A DNA stretch of 12,657 bases from an uncultured Actinomycetes bacterium (GTDB lineage Bacteria; Actinomycetota; Aquicultoria; CAJVYJ01), in NCBI GenBank assembly GCA_913009475.1, contig CAJVYJ010000036.1, positions 1 through 12,657 on the forward strand, in the 5' to 3' direction. Below, in pieces: positions 12,545-12,657 of this stretch. Made by a program: the position numbers and the translations under genes. Under the pieces are notes generated by a model that worked only from the letters and a program-made list of their open reading frames with translations, was not told the origin of the DNA and searched no databases. Each line of letters starts with the position of its first letter. Within the stretch, counting starts at the first letter, position 1.

Positions 12545-12657
12545 AAAAAAAAAAAAATAAATAAACAAAAAAAAAAAAAAACATAGCACAACACTACGGC
12601 TCCACCCCAACACAGACCGACCCACCATATACACTATCGCATCTAAACAATCAATAA
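12545..12657 (+). other. Poly-A and low-quality read-through tail, not genomic
   Basis: Immediately after the adapter come A-rich runs (12545-12581) and then C/A-rich sequence without coding potential. This is what a sequencer emits when it runs past the end of a library molecule. It should be trimmed. Confidence 0.93.

Noticed and set aside
12342..12545. 67-aa plus-strand reading frame across the right edge
   Set aside because: It is antisense to the RsiG-like gene and its last third is translated Illumina adapter.
12583..12657. C/A-rich tail considered as genomic sequence or a repeat
   Set aside because: It follows a complete P7 adapter and poly-A, so it is read-through noise.

Overview
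The window looks like one complete metagenomic or draft-assembly contig from a low-GC, deep-branching actinobacterium. The genomic insert is about positions 66-12478. It is flanked by Illumina library adapters: an error-containing P5/Read-1 adapter at 8-65 and a perfect TruSeq index-25 P7 adapter at 12479-12544, followed by a poly-A and low-quality tail. Nothing outside 66-12478 should be read as biology.

The lineage call is inference. A FHA protein very like GarA/OdhI lies directly before a MerR-type regulator very like FtsR (Rv1828), a pairing typical of Actinomycetota. An 89-residue protein resembling the single-motif RsiG anti-sigma factors of basal Actinobacteria opens the same gene run. 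The AT-rich sequence argues against the classical high-GC actinobacteria and for an uncultured, perhaps anaerobic or subsurface, class.

There are three blocks. (1) 66-2224, minus strand: plsX, fabH and the first 18 codons of a fabK-like enoyl-ACP reductase gene, a fatty acid/phospholipid initiation operon with a good promoter upstream of plsX. (2) 2421-7158, plus strand: overlapping tldD and tldE (the two subunits of the TldDE metalloprotease) closed by a strong hairpin, then a membrane-anchored VanW-family wall protein with a G5-like tail, then a small protein that looks like a catalytically dead GGDEF domain. (3) 7160-12447, minus strand, one long co-directional run. It reads, in transcription order: RsiG-like anti-sigma, an unknown 88-aa helical protein, zinc-ribbon/FHA protein, FtsR-like MerR regulator, a small PD-(D/E)XK-like protein, hypoxanthine and adenine phosphoribosyltransferases, a membrane-anchored SH3b protein, an unknown 97-aa protein and a GT4 glycosyltransferase. 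Blocks 2 and 3 converge with a single base between stop codons.

Functionally, the window mixes housekeeping (lipid initiation, purine salvage, TldDE proteolysis) with signalling and envelope genes. The most interesting part is the 10.2-12.45 kb signalling cluster: a possible c-di-GMP-dependent anti-sigma factor, a possible Ser/Thr-kinase-controlled FHA switch and a division-gene regulator, with two small uncharacterised proteins in the same operon. I saw no tRNA, rRNA, CRISPR array, transposase or phage gene. No gene-free stretch inside the insert exceeds about 200 bases.
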